Source: Liquorilactobacillus mali
GTDB taxonomy: Bacteria > Bacillota > Bacilli > Lactobacillales > Lactobacillaceae
Length of the DNA: 41,117 nucleotides
Assembly: GCF_001437155.1 (NCBI RefSeq)
Contig: NZ_JQAR01000018.1
Coordinates: 4,803 to 45,919 of the forward strand
Direction of reading: 5' to 3'
Below are positions 24,743-34,709 of this stretch, one piece after another. Position numbers and translations under genes: made by a program. The notes under the pieces were generated by a model. That model was not told where the DNA came from. It made no database searches and saw only the letters and a program-made list of their open reading frames with translations. Positions within the stretch are counted from its first letter, which is position 1. Each line of letters starts with the position of its first letter.

Positions 24743-26533
24743 TTAATCATTTAATAACTTCTGCGTTGTCTGCAGCTGATACATCTCATAGTATTTACCC
24801 TGTTTCGCCAAAAGTTCATCATGTGTCCCTCTTTCAATAATTCTTCCATCATCCAGAACCAAAATCTGATCCGCATCACGTATTGTTGATAATCTGTGGG
24901 CTATCACAATTGTTGTTCTGCCAGCCCTCATCTTTTTAAGACCTTCTTGGATTAATAATTCTGTTTGCGTATCAATATTAGCGGTTGCTTCGTCTAATAT
25001 CAAAATCTTGGGGTTTCGCACAATTGTCCTCGCGAAAGATAATAATTGTTTTTCACCAGCTGAATATGTTGCTCCACGTTCTATTACTTTTGCATGATAC
25101 TTTTTTGGTAATTTCTCTATAAACTGGTCAGCGTGCACAAATTCTGCTGCTTTTCTAATTTGTGCATCCGAAACATTTTGGTCAAACATCCTGATATTTG
25201 ATGCAATATCCCCATAAAATAGAAACGAATCTTGTAATACCAAACCAATTTTTCGCCGTAACTCCTTTGTACTGAACTCTCTGATGTCTGTTCCATCAAT
25301 CTCAACTTTACCCTTAGCAAATTCATAGAATCTCATTAAAATATTAATTGTGGAACTTTTACCACTACCAGTATGTCCAACCAATGCAATTGTTTGCCCA
25401 GGTTCAACTGTAAAGCTAATATCTTTCAAGACATCTTTGCCTTGTTCATAAGCAAATGTAACATTCTTAAACTCAATTCTTCCTTTTGTAATTTGACTGT
25501 CTGAGTTCTCATCCTGAACCGGTGCTAAAGTTTGATCGTCCATAATTCGCAAAATGCGGCTTCCTGCTACCATCCCATCTTGAAAAACAGTCAACGAGTT
25601 CATTACATCAGACATTGGGTTAAAAAAACTTTGAAGGTAGGACAAGAATGCATATATTACACCCGCCTGTACGAAACTCGTCGTTCCACTTATTCCAAAG
25701 ACCCCTAATGCAATCACTTCAGATAAGATGAATAAGAGTGTTATAACCGGATTGAGTAATAATGAATTCACTTTGATCATTGCCAACCTCATCTTGAGAT
25801 AATCTCCATTTGTTTCTTCGAACTCTCTTAAAATTCTGTTTTCTTGCCTAAATTGCTGAATAATGCTCATTCCTAACAGATTTTCACTCAACTTTGCATT
25901 GATTTCACTCAGATACTCTCTCATCTGACGATAAATTTTTGAGCTGTATAATTGATAATATATAATTACTACAATAACGATTGGTAAAAATAACAAAATT
26001 ATTAGTGCTAACTTCATATTTGTAAAATACATGGCTATAAAAGCAGAAGCACTTGAAAAGAAAGTCACAATCAAGGTTAAAAAGAGCATCCAAAAATCAA
26101 ATAGTGTTTTGGTATCATTGGTGACTCTAGACACTATTGAACCAGCAGGTACCTGATCAAAATAATGCATGCCCAAGTGATGCAGTTTTGCAAATAGCTT
26201 GGTCCTGATCAATTCAAGTGTACGTTCTGAACCCATAGAATAGCAGAAGTTTTGGACAAACTGTGTAAATGCCTTGATAATGGTGCCTAAAAAATAAAGC
26301 CCCGCAAAAAAAAGCATGATATTTAAGGTCGCATTCTTATTGGTAAGAAAATGATCCATGTAGTATTGCAATAACTTTGGCAACAGTATATTAACTACAC
26401 TCAAAATTGCGGCAAAGGCTATGGCGGTAATAAATTGCCATTTGAATTCAATAGCAAACGGCAACAACCTTTTCAAAACTGTGAATTGTTCCTTCAAACT
26501 CATGGTTTTTGCCCATGCAGATTTTTTCTCCAC
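24743..26533 (-). CDS. Heterodimeric ABC multidrug exporter, second half-transporter (LmrCD/BmrCD-like)
   Basis: A 596-residue half-transporter with six membrane helices in residues 30-320 and a C-terminal ATPase. The Walker A motif is GHTGSGKSS, Walker B is ILILDEATANID with an intact catalytic glutamate, and a switch histidine sits in VIAHRLST. The signature reads YSAGEKQLLSFAR, a departure from LSGGQ. In heterodimeric exporters one composite ATP site is degenerate; this altered signature would face the partner's altered Walker B. The start is GTG 26533, sharing one base with the partner's stop (TAGTG), with GGAG upstream. Substrates are probably lipophilic drugs or lipids. Confidence 0.88.
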   Translation of the reverse strand: MEKKSAWAKTMSLKEQFTVLKRLLPFAIEFKWQFITAIAFAAILSVVNILLPKLLQYYMDHFLTNKNATLNIMLFFAGLYFLGTIIKAFTQFVQNFCYSMGSERTLELIRTKLFAKLHHLGMHYFDQVPAGSIVSRVTNDTKTLFDFWMLFLTLIVTFFSSASAFIAMYFTNMKLALIILLFLPIVIVVIIYYQLYSSKIYRQMREYLSEINAKLSENLLGMSIIQQFRQENRILREFEETNGDYLKMRLAMIKVNSLLLNPVITLLFILSEVIALGVFGISGTTSFVQAGVIYAFLSYLQSFFNPMSDVMNSLTVFQDGMVAGSRILRIMDDQTLAPVQDENSDSQITKGRIEFKNVTFAYEQGKDVLKDISFTVEPGQTIALVGHTGSGKSSTINILMRFYEFAKGKVEIDGTDIREFSTKELRRKIGLVLQDSFLFYGDIASNIRMFDQNVSDAQIRKAAEFVHADQFIEKLPKKYHAKVIERGATYSAGEKQLLSFARTIVRNPKILILDEATANIDTQTELLIQEGLKKMRAGRTTIVIAHRLSTIRDADQILVLDDGRIIERGTHDELLAKQGKYYEMYQLQTTQKLLND

Positions 26534-28284
26534 TACTTATCTCCTTCTTCCATTTGCTGTTCTAACTGCTGCATCTCATAAGCCTGCTCATACCAACCCT
26601 TCTCATTAATCAAACTTTTATGCGTTCCTCGCTGGGAAATTCTACCATCCTTAATTACTATTATCTCTTGCGCACTCATTACACTGCTCAAGCGGCTGGC
26701 GACTATGATGGTCGTCTTGTCCGCGCGAAGTCTCTTCACTCTTCTAAGAATATGATTCTCCGTCTTGGCATCGACTGCAGATAATGAATCATCCAGAATT
26801 AATATTTCTGGATTTAGTATCAAGGCTCTCGCGATTGCCAGTCGCTGCTTTTGACCTCCTGAAAGAGAAATCCCCTGTTCTCCAACTTGTGTTTGATATC
26901 CATCTGGCAATTTCAGGATGTCATCATGCAGATCAGCAATGAAAGCCGCATTTTCGACTTCCATAATACTTGCATTCGGTTTTGCAAATCTAATATTCTC
27001 AAAAACAGTTGTGGAAAAAAGAATACTATTTTGTGGTACATATCCAACTGAAGGTAAATAAACATCTAACTTGTAGTCTCTAATATCTACGTTATCTACC
27101 TTGATACTTCCATCATAACTGTCAAATTGGCGTAAAAGAAGTTTCAAAATCGTTGATTTTCCAGCTCCAGTTTTCCCGACAATTCCAAGAGTCTGGCCAT
27201 TTTTTATTTTAAATTTAATTTGTTGGAGTGCTACCTCGTCTGAATCAGGATATTTAAATTTGCCAATCTCATAATTCACATTTCCCTGAGGTGCTTTTGT
27301 AACAGGATTAAAAGCTTCAGTGATTTTACTTCTTTCAGAGAGTAATAATTGAATTCTATCATAACTTGCACTACCCAACTCAATGATATTAAATAAGCGG
27401 CCAATTGCGAACATTGGCCATATTAGGATCCCAATATAGGAAATAAATGAGATTAACTGTCCAATCGAAATTGTATTATTAATTACAAAATATCCACCAA
27501 GTACGATCGTCGCAACATATGCCAACCCAATTATTAAACTTGTTACAGGATCAAATAATGAATCCAAAAAATTTGCTCGGCGATTGGCCCTGATCACTTC
27601 ATCCACATGAGCATCAAAATCATCAATATCTTCTTGTTCTTGTCCAAGTGCTTTTATTACTTTTATCCCTAAAATACTTTCCTGTGTTTTATTATTAATA
27701 GTTGAAAACTCTGACTGTGCTCTATCATAAGCACTGTGAATTATATTACCCAAAATTCGTGATAGTACCGCTAGTAAGGGCAACGGAATAATTGCTATTA
27801 GAGTTAAGCGCCAATTAACGAAAAACATCATTGCAATGATTGTTGAAACACCGGTAATTATTGAATCTGCAAATGTTAAAATTCCCACACCTGCGACCTG
27901 TTGAACGGCAGTGATATCATTTGTTGCATGAGCCATTAGATCACCAATTCTATATTTTTGATAGAAAGTCTCATCCATTGCCGCAAAATGAGTTACTAAT
28001 CTTGTTCGAATCGTTTTTTCTAGCAATGCTGCACTCCCCCAAATGTAGCTTCGCCAAAAATACCTGAAAAGGTACTGCCCAATTCCAACCAGCGTTAGAG
28101 CAGCCAAGAAAAAAAACAATTTTTGAATTGTTAGTTGATGTTGCTGAATACCGTCCACCACGCTACCAATTATTTTTGGTGGAATAATATTGAGCACGGC
28201 AACTAGTAATAAATATAAAACTCCTAGTAAATAAGACTTCTTTTGCTCCTTAAAAAACCATGATAATTTCAGAAAAATCCCCAT
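26533..28284 (-). CDS. Heterodimeric ABC multidrug exporter, first half-transporter (LmrCD/BmrCD-like)
   Basis: A 583-residue half-transporter with six helices (from YLLGVLYLLLVAVLNIIPP on) and an ATPase domain. Walker A is GKTGAGKST and the signature LSGGQKQRLAIARAL is canonical. Walker B reads ILILDDSLSAVD, so aspartate replaces the catalytic glutamate, and the switch position (VASRLSSV) lacks the usual histidine. These are the marks of the degenerate partner in LmrC/BmrC-type pairs. It is translated first, and its stop overlaps the second gene's GTG. The promoter region carries a perfect 20-base palindrome. Confidence 0.88.
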   Translation of the reverse strand: MGIFLKLSWFFKEQKKSYLLGVLYLLLVAVLNIIPPKIIGSVVDGIQQHQLTIQKLFFFLAALTLVGIGQYLFRYFWRSYIWGSAALLEKTIRTRLVTHFAAMDETFYQKYRIGDLMAHATNDITAVQQVAGVGILTFADSIITGVSTIIAMMFFVNWRLTLIAIIPLPLLAVLSRILGNIIHSAYDRAQSEFSTINNKTQESILGIKVIKALGQEQEDIDDFDAHVDEVIRANRRANFLDSLFDPVTSLIIGLAYVATIVLGGYFVINNTISIGQLISFISYIGILIWPMFAIGRLFNIIELGSASYDRIQLLLSERSKITEAFNPVTKAPQGNVNYEIGKFKYPDSDEVALQQIKFKIKNGQTLGIVGKTGAGKSTILKLLLRQFDSYDGSIKVDNVDIRDYKLDVYLPSVGYVPQNSILFSTTVFENIRFAKPNASIMEVENAAFIADLHDDILKLPDGYQTQVGEQGISLSGGQKQRLAIARALILNPEILILDDSLSAVDAKTENHILRRVKRLRADKTTIIVASRLSSVMSAQEIIVIKDGRISQRGTHKSLINEKGWYEQAYEMQQLEQQMEEGDK

Positions 28285-28337
28285 TTCTTAATCCATTCCC
28301 TTCAAAAAATCACACTAAAATCAAGAATAAAGACTAT

Positions 28338-28366
28338 TGTCAAATGAATTAATTATATAATTAATT
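28338..28366 (-). promoter_or_regulatory. 20-base palindrome next to a TTGACA box upstream of the ABC exporter
   Basis: AATTAATTATATAATTAATT (28347-28366) is perfectly self-complementary. It lies three bases upstream of a consensus -35 TTGACA on the minus strand (28343-28338). The matching -10 is weak. A dimeric MarR- or TetR-type regulator is a plausible binder. Confidence 0.4.
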
Positions 28367-28530
28367 TGGCAAAACTAACTGTCTCTTTTTGCAATAACAT
28401 CAATAATACCCCTTGATCATTATAATCAACAAATTTTCTCATCCAAATTACTCTTAAATTTTTTGAGGGAGATTGTGGTTAAATACTACACATCGATTCC
28501 TCTAATTTCTTCACGATTCAAATAATAACA

Positions 28531-28563
28531 AAAAGGACTACCCTATAAGAAAATAGTAGTCCT
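28531..28563 (-). terminator. Intrinsic terminator of the beta-glucoside operon
   Basis: AGGACTAC (28534-28541) pairs with GTAGTCCT (28556-28563), with inner pairing CTAT/ATAG. On the minus strand the stem is followed by TTTTTGTT. It lies 34 bases after the GntR-type regulator stop. Confidence 0.72.
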
Positions 28564-28596
28564 CACCGTACTTTCATTACTTGATTCTTTTACGTC

Positions 28597-29322
28597 TCAA
28601 AAATCATTCACATCTAAAACTGTATAACTTCTTTTGTCGTAGCGATTACGACTTGTCGCATATTCAATATTTTTTCCATTGTTCAACCAAACAATCTCTT
28701 CGAACTCTAGCATTGGATCTGTCTCTTTTGCATTCAAATATTTTTTATCATATTCATTAGGCAACCCCGCTCTAATCTTCCTATAAGCGCCACCAAATTT
28801 GAGTTTCAAATTCTTGTGCAAATATCCGTAAATTGAATTCTTTAATACCTCTTCATTTAGCCCAGGAACCAAATCAACAGGCATAAAAGTGTGCTCTAAT
28901 ATTAAGGGATCACCTTCAAGTATTCTTAACCTGATAATCTCATAAACAGGACAATTTTTTGAAATATCCAACTTTTTTTGAATATCTTCTGATGGAAACT
29001 TAACATTAAAACTTATGATTTTGCTCTCAACTTTTTCCGCACCTTGTTGTTCTGTCATTCCATCAAACGCATTAGCCGGCGAATCACCCACTGCTTTAAT
29101 AGGAATATTTCCCAACACAAAAGTTCCCAAGCCAGATTGCTTGTATATTAGCCCAGAACTTACAAGTCTATCTAATGCCTTTTTTATAGTCATACGACTT
29201 ACATTAAATTCTTCAGCAAGTGTATTTTGATCAGGCATTAACTCACGTGCTGGATAGGTACCCCTAAGAATTCGTTTCTTTATTTCCCCTGCAATCACTA
29301 GATATTTTGCTTTTGTTGCCAT
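28597..29322 (-). CDS. GntR-family regulator with UTRA domain (HutC subfamily)
   Basis: About 241 residues. The N-terminal winged helix-turn-helix reads EEFNVSRMTIKKALDRLVSSGLIYKQSGLGTFV, shown here only to mark the recognition region between residues 35 and 68. A UTRA ligand domain follows (CPVYEIIRLRILEGDPLILEHTFMP). This layout is the HutC subgroup, whose members bind a sugar-phosphate or similar effector. It is the last gene of the beta-glucoside PTS operon, so autoregulation and control of that operon by a phosphorylated beta-glucoside is likely. ATG 29322 is preferred for its alignment with family starts; ATG 29334 is also open. The inverted repeat at 34512-34532 is a candidate operator. 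Confidence 0.85.
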   Translation of the reverse strand: MATKAKYLVIAGEIKKRILRGTYPARELMPDQNTLAEEFNVSRMTIKKALDRLVSSGLIYKQSGLGTFVLGNIPIKAVGDSPANAFDGMTEQQGAEKVESKIISFNVKFPSEDIQKKLDISKNCPVYEIIRLRILEGDPLILEHTFMPVDLVPGLNEEVLKNSIYGYLHKNLKLKFGGAYRKIRAGLPNEYDKKYLNAKETDPMLEFEEIVWLNNGKNIEYATSRNRYDKRSYTVLDVNDF

Positions 29323-29439
29323 AGTTAAGATCATTCCTGTTCACTCTGATTTGGGTCTACATTGTCAAACAAACATTAATTAGTCTCCTACTTAATAATA
29401 ATATGTTAAGAGCAGTCAAAAAGCAAAGGTCTAAATATA

Positions 29440-30948
<1,509 letters not shown>

Positions 30949-31272
30949 CTAATTATTTTCTTTGGCTAATTTCTCATATAGTTCTATAATTTCCTGAGCC
31001 AGATCCTTAAAAGTAATTGCAGTCATTAAATGATCTTGTGCATGCACCATATATAAATTCACTTCATTATGGTGACCCTGTGCTTCTTTTGTTAGCATAT
31101 CAGTTTGTACATTATGTGCTTTACTGAGTGATTCATTTGACTTAGTTAAAAAATCATTTGCTTCAGCAAAATCACCTTGTTTGGCCGCTCTAATAGCTTG
31201 CACAGCAAATCCTTTAGCGTTGCCTCCTTCTATAATGAGTCCCATAATTACTTCCATATTGTCAGAATTCAT
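30949..31272 (-). CDS. PTS lactose/cellobiose-type IIA protein
   Basis: A 107-residue cytoplasmic phosphocarrier, the normal length for the helical-bundle IIA family. The phosphorylated histidine lies in NLYMVHAQDHLMT near residue 78; the N-terminus carries IIEGGNAKGFAVQAIRAA, typical of the trimeric family. It takes phosphate from HPr and passes it to the IIB cysteine. GGAGAGG precedes the ATG, five bases after the IIB stop. A hairpin follows the stop. Confidence 0.92.
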   Translation of the reverse strand: MNSDNMEVIMGLIIEGGNAKGFAVQAIRAAKQGDFAEANDFLTKSNESLSKAHNVQTDMLTKEAQGHHNEVNLYMVHAQDHLMTAITFKDLAQEIIELYEKLAKENN

Positions 31273-31277
31273 TTTAA

Positions 31278-31598
31278 TTACCTCTCCATTAGTTCTTCTG
31301 CAAATTTCAAAACGTTTGCGCCATTCATCATTCCGTAATCAGCCATGTTGATTACATCCATTGGGATTCCTGCTTCATCTGCTTTTTTTTGAACAGTCTC
31401 TCTCATATAGGCAACTTGAGGCCCAAGTAAAAGCACATCTGGTGTATTTGTTTTGAATTCTTGATCAATATCTGCAGTTGATTTTGCGAAAATTTCGTAA
31501 TCCTTGCCGTTTTCTTTTGCTGCAACCTGCATCTTTGAAACAAGCAAAGACGTCGACATACCGGCTGAACATGCGAGCATAATTATTTTTTCTGCCAT
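31278..31598 (-). CDS. PTS lactose/cellobiose-type IIB protein
   Basis: A 106-residue protein (109 if the first ATG at 31607 is used) of the cellobiose IIB fold. The phosphocysteine lies in the N-terminal loop MLACSAGMSTSLLV, the family hallmark. The Rossmann-like pattern DVLLLGPQVAYM and VINMADYGMMNG follow. AAAGGATGG is upstream and is compatible with either ATG. It accepts phosphate from IIA and transfers it to the sugar during transport by IIC. Confidence 0.92.
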   Translation of the reverse strand: MAEKIIMLACSAGMSTSLLVSKMQVAAKENGKDYEIFAKSTADIDQEFKTNTPDVLLLGPQVAYMRETVQKKADEAGIPMDVINMADYGMMNGANVLKFAEELMER

Positions 31599-31618
31599 TC
31601 TAATCATCCATCCTTTTT

Positions 31619-33052
31619 TTATTTATTTTTTGCAGCATTTTCCTGTTCTTGTGCTAGCAAATAATTATCATATTTTTTAGCAAATGGGAAATAGATTGCA
31701 GTTGACATTACAAGTACAATTGTTTGCCAAATTGCCATCTTCCAACCACCAATTAAGAATCCAGAAATGATAGGAGGTGTTGTCCAAGGTGCCGCAACAC
31801 CATTCAGCGGTGGAACAATCCCAAAATAGATTACCAAATATGTTGTCAATGCAACAATTACAGGTGTTAAGAAGAATGGAATTGCCAAAAATGGGTTCAT
31901 AACAAGCGGAAGTCCAAATAAGAATGGTTCATTGATATTAAACAAAGCGGGAATAAACTCAATTTTACCAATTGATTTCATTTGCACTGATTTAGCAGCA
32001 TACAGTGTAAATACTACCAATCCAATCGTAATACCCGAACCTGTTAAATTAATAAAGTTGTTATAAAATTCATTTGTAACAATGTGTGCACCGTTAGCCA
32101 ATGATAACTGATTATGCTGATACAAATTTGCATTATCAAACGTATTTGGTATCAACAGGCCGCTTGTAATAGCTCCCATAATTAGCCCACCATGGACTCC
32201 AAAAAACCAGAAAAATGGCACTAGCAAAGCAATTATTAATGCCCCACCAAGTGAATCTGATAAACCTTGTAACGGTGTTTGCAATAACTTATAGATTAAT
32301 TGCAAAACATCAGTGTTCATTACACCTTTGAAGAACGCATACAGTAACATTGAAATAATAAGAATAACACCGGCAGGAATCATTGCTGTAAACTGATTAG
32401 CAACATTCGCTGGAACTTGTTCGGGCAATGTAATCTTCCAACCCGCACGCATCATTGCTGAATATGACCATCCCACAAGTATTCCAATAATAATTGCTGC
32501 AATCATTCCCTGACCACCCAGCCATGTTGTATTGATAACACCCGTAACAGGCGATTCCAAATAAGATTGGACAACGTGTGGTAATTTATCAATGTTTTCA
32601 CTCAACTTAACCCCTGAGTAGATAACATTACCTGCTGCATCTGTAATCCCGGACCCCGATTTACCCATTGCACTAGTTAACGGATTATCAACCTGTAAAA
32701 ATTGCAACAATAGAAATGATGATAATGAAGTAAGTCCTGCTGGTAGTGCTTCATATCCTTCATTCCTAACATACACATATGCAATTCCAACGGAGGCCCA
32801 AATCGATATGAACCCAAATGAAGTTGTGTATGCCTGATTAAAGAATTCTGACCATCCCGAAGCTTTTAAAGCGCTTGCAACAGAGGGTATCGGAATATTT
32901 GATAAAATCAAGAAAATTGATCCTATGATAATAAATGGTAATGCATAAACCATTCCATCTTTCAATGCAGTAACTGGCTTTGTATTGACGAACTTCATTA
33001 TTGGAGGTAACACTTTATTATTTACAAAATCTCCAAACTTTTTCTTTGCCAT
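31619..33052 (-). CDS. PTS cellobiose/beta-glucoside-type IIC permease
   Basis: A 477-residue integral membrane permease of the lactose/cellobiose PTS family, with about ten hydrophobic segments. Diagnostic stretches are ALPFIIIGSIFLIL near residue 37, FGVHGGLIMGAITSGLL with the HGG motif, and FNINEPFLFGLPLVMNP near residue 365, which forms the sugar site. Its ATG shares one base with the stop of the upstream glycosidase (TAATG), with GGAGATG upstream. It is longer than many IICs (420-450), owing to an extra loop around residues 125-165. The two glycosidases beside it suggest aryl-beta-glucosides or cellobiose. Confidence 0.92.
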   Translation of the reverse strand: MAKKKFGDFVNNKVLPPIMKFVNTKPVTALKDGMVYALPFIIIGSIFLILSNIPIPSVASALKASGWSEFFNQAYTTSFGFISIWASVGIAYVYVRNEGYEALPAGLTSLSSFLLLQFLQVDNPLTSAMGKSGSGITDAAGNVIYSGVKLSENIDKLPHVVQSYLESPVTGVINTTWLGGQGMIAAIIIGILVGWSYSAMMRAGWKITLPEQVPANVANQFTAMIPAGVILIISMLLYAFFKGVMNTDVLQLIYKLLQTPLQGLSDSLGGALIIALLVPFFWFFGVHGGLIMGAITSGLLIPNTFDNANLYQHNQLSLANGAHIVTNEFYNNFINLTGSGITIGLVVFTLYAAKSVQMKSIGKIEFIPALFNINEPFLFGLPLVMNPFLAIPFFLTPVIVALTTYLVIYFGIVPPLNGVAAPWTTPPIISGFLIGGWKMAIWQTIVLVMSTAIYFPFAKKYDNYLLAQEQENAAKNK

Positions 33053-34434
33053 TATAATTCATCTCCATTTTTTTCAAGAATTGTCTTAAACCAATAAAAC
33101 GACTTTTTAGGCACTCTCTTCAGTTTCTTTAAATCATAATTTGTCCGATCAACATACACTGCCCCGTAACGTTTTTCCATATCGCCATGCGAGCTTGGAA
33201 TATCTATCAAACCCCAGCCTAGATATCCTAAAACTTTTGCACCATCAATGAAAATCGAATCTTTCAGTGCTTTAATATGATCTTGATGATACTTGATCCT
33301 CACATTATCTTCTATTTGATTGATTCCATCCCAATGCTCACGCAGACCAATTCCATTTTCTATCGGAAAAACTGGTAAACGATAGCGATTGTATATCTTT
33401 GTTATGACATTTCTGAATCCAAGCGGATCAATAGTCCAGTTCCATTCGTTGGTTTCCAGAAAACGATTAAGTTCTCCACCAAACTTCAGATAATTATTGG
33501 GTGGTGTCCCTTTAGGGATCTTATCAGCATTTATAACATCCGTACGATAGTAACTAAATGCCAAAAAATCCGCATGCATTTTTGAAATAACTTCCATATC
33601 CTCAGGTAAAAAATCACTGTCAATTTTGTGTGTTTCAATAAAATGCATAACCTCATTAGAATAATGGCCATTTGTGAATGCATCACATAGATTATTGTTC
33701 ATAAACTCTTGAATTTTTCTAGCAGCAAAAACATCATTTGGTTTTGATGTAGCAGGATAAACCTCTTCATATGCTAACATGCCCCCCAAAAGTAATTTGG
33801 GATAATTATTATGCAAGTATTCATCAATCTCAGCATGTGCCACCATTGTATGATGAAAAATTTGATACATTTCGGGGACAGTCTTTTCACCTTTTAAATA
33901 TCCTGAAATATTAAAAACCTCCTCCTGAAAGTAGAGGTTGTGTTCATTAAAGGTTATCCAATATTTCACTCTATCAGCAAAACGGTCAATAACTTTCTTG
34001 GCAAACCTCACAAATGCATGCTGAGTGTTACGTGATAAAAAACCATTTTCCTTTTTGGCCAAATTTAATGGCATATCAAAGTGATACAAGCATATCATCG
34101 GTGTGATTTTTCTCGCTAACATGGCATCAATTAATTTGTCATAAAAGGTAAACCCCTCTTCACTAAATTCCCCATCACCTGTTGGATTACATCTAGACCA
34201 AGATATCTGAATACGATACATATTGAAGTGCATCTCTTTCATTAAATCGAGATCTTCTTCATATCTATGGTATTCATCAATCGCAACTTTCCAGTCACTA
34301 GCATTGTTGGTTGCTTTTCGCACATCATACACTGATTTTCCTTTACCACCGATATTCCATGCTCCTTCAGTTTGCATACTTGAAACTGAATTACCCCAGA
34401 AAAAATTCATTGGTAACTTCCGTACATTCGACAA
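33052..34434 (-). CDS. GH1 6-phospho-beta-glucosidase (first copy)
   Basis: A 460-residue GH1 enzyme, the first gene of the PTS operon. The nucleophile E359 is in FPIENGIGLREH and the acid-base E164 in WITFNEHNLYF, where histidine stands in the place of the usual proline or isoleucine. The C-terminal SSHGDMEKRYGAVYVD matches the phosphate-binding S-K-Y pattern. The N-terminus WGNSVSSMQTEGAW diverges from the usual WGGAxAAxQxEG. The start is TTG 34434, with AAAGGAG about 10 bases upstream; ATG 34410 would cut into the first strand. The differences from the second copy suggest a different aglycone preference. Confidence 0.88.
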   Translation of the reverse strand: MSNVRKLPMNFFWGNSVSSMQTEGAWNIGGKGKSVYDVRKATNNASDWKVAIDEYHRYEEDLDLMKEMHFNMYRIQISWSRCNPTGDGEFSEEGFTFYDKLIDAMLARKITPMICLYHFDMPLNLAKKENGFLSRNTQHAFVRFAKKVIDRFADRVKYWITFNEHNLYFQEEVFNISGYLKGEKTVPEMYQIFHHTMVAHAEIDEYLHNNYPKLLLGGMLAYEEVYPATSKPNDVFAARKIQEFMNNNLCDAFTNGHYSNEVMHFIETHKIDSDFLPEDMEVISKMHADFLAFSYYRTDVINADKIPKGTPPNNYLKFGGELNRFLETNEWNWTIDPLGFRNVITKIYNRYRLPVFPIENGIGLREHWDGINQIEDNVRIKYHQDHIKALKDSIFIDGAKVLGYLGWGLIDIPSSHGDMEKRYGAVYVDRTNYDLKKLKRVPKKSFYWFKTILEKNGDEL

Positions 34435-34451
34435 CTCTAATCATCTCCTTT

Positions 34452-34465
34452 TTCAAGCGCTTTCA
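34452..34465 (-). promoter_or_regulatory. Possible CcpA cre site in the leader of the beta-glucoside operon
   Basis: On the minus strand TGAAAGCGCTTGAA matches the cre core (TGNAANCGNT) with a CGC-centred dyad but misses the last C of the right arm. It lies 18 bases downstream of the -10 box, a position where CcpA would block elongation. Confidence 0.55.
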
Positions 34466-34483
34466 CATCCTAGGAATATCTAA

Positions 34484-34512
34484 AGTTTAGTTGTTTACTT
34501 TGCAAATGTCAA
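34484..34512 (-). promoter_or_regulatory. Promoter of the beta-glucoside PTS operon
   Basis: On the minus strand a perfect -35 TTGACA (34512-34507) and TAAACT (34489-34484) are spaced by 17 bases. The operon start codon lies 50 bases further on. Confidence 0.7.
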
Positions 34513-34532
34513 TACTTTTTCTATAAAAGTAT
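34512..34532 (-). promoter_or_regulatory. Inverted repeat touching the -35 box (candidate GntR operator)
   Basis: ATACTTTT (34512-34519) and AAAAGTAT (34525-34532) form a perfect 8-base inverted repeat with a 5-base spacer. It overlaps the first base of the -35 TTGACA. Its place fits the operator of the GntR/UTRA regulator encoded at the end of the operon. Confidence 0.5.
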
Positions 34533-34609
34533 AGTCTTTTATAAAAAGCAACATAACTTAACTTACTGCGTCCTATAGACCGCATCATTTAATACTTTAA
34601 ACAAAATGC

Positions 34610-34638
34610 TTGCAAAATCGTCTAATAATCTCCATAAT
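34610..34638 (+). promoter_or_regulatory. Predicted promoter of the tRNA-dihydrouridine synthase gene
   Basis: TTGCAA (34610-34615) and CATAAT (34633-34638) are spaced by 17 bases, 71 bases before the GTG start. The matches are 4/6 and 5/6 to consensus. Confidence 0.45.
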
Positions 34639-34709
34639 TAGTGAGCGATTATCATATGCTTGTTAGTGCAATTTTTTAGTCAAATTAGAGATAGAGGAGT
34701 GTATTTTTA

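Larger units (their letters stand above)
28285..28596. other. 312-base intergenic region between the GntR gene and the ABC exporter
   Basis: No gene is seen. It carries the terminator of the beta-glucoside operon at 28531-28563, and the exporter promoter with its palindrome at 28338-28366. Confidence 0.55.
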
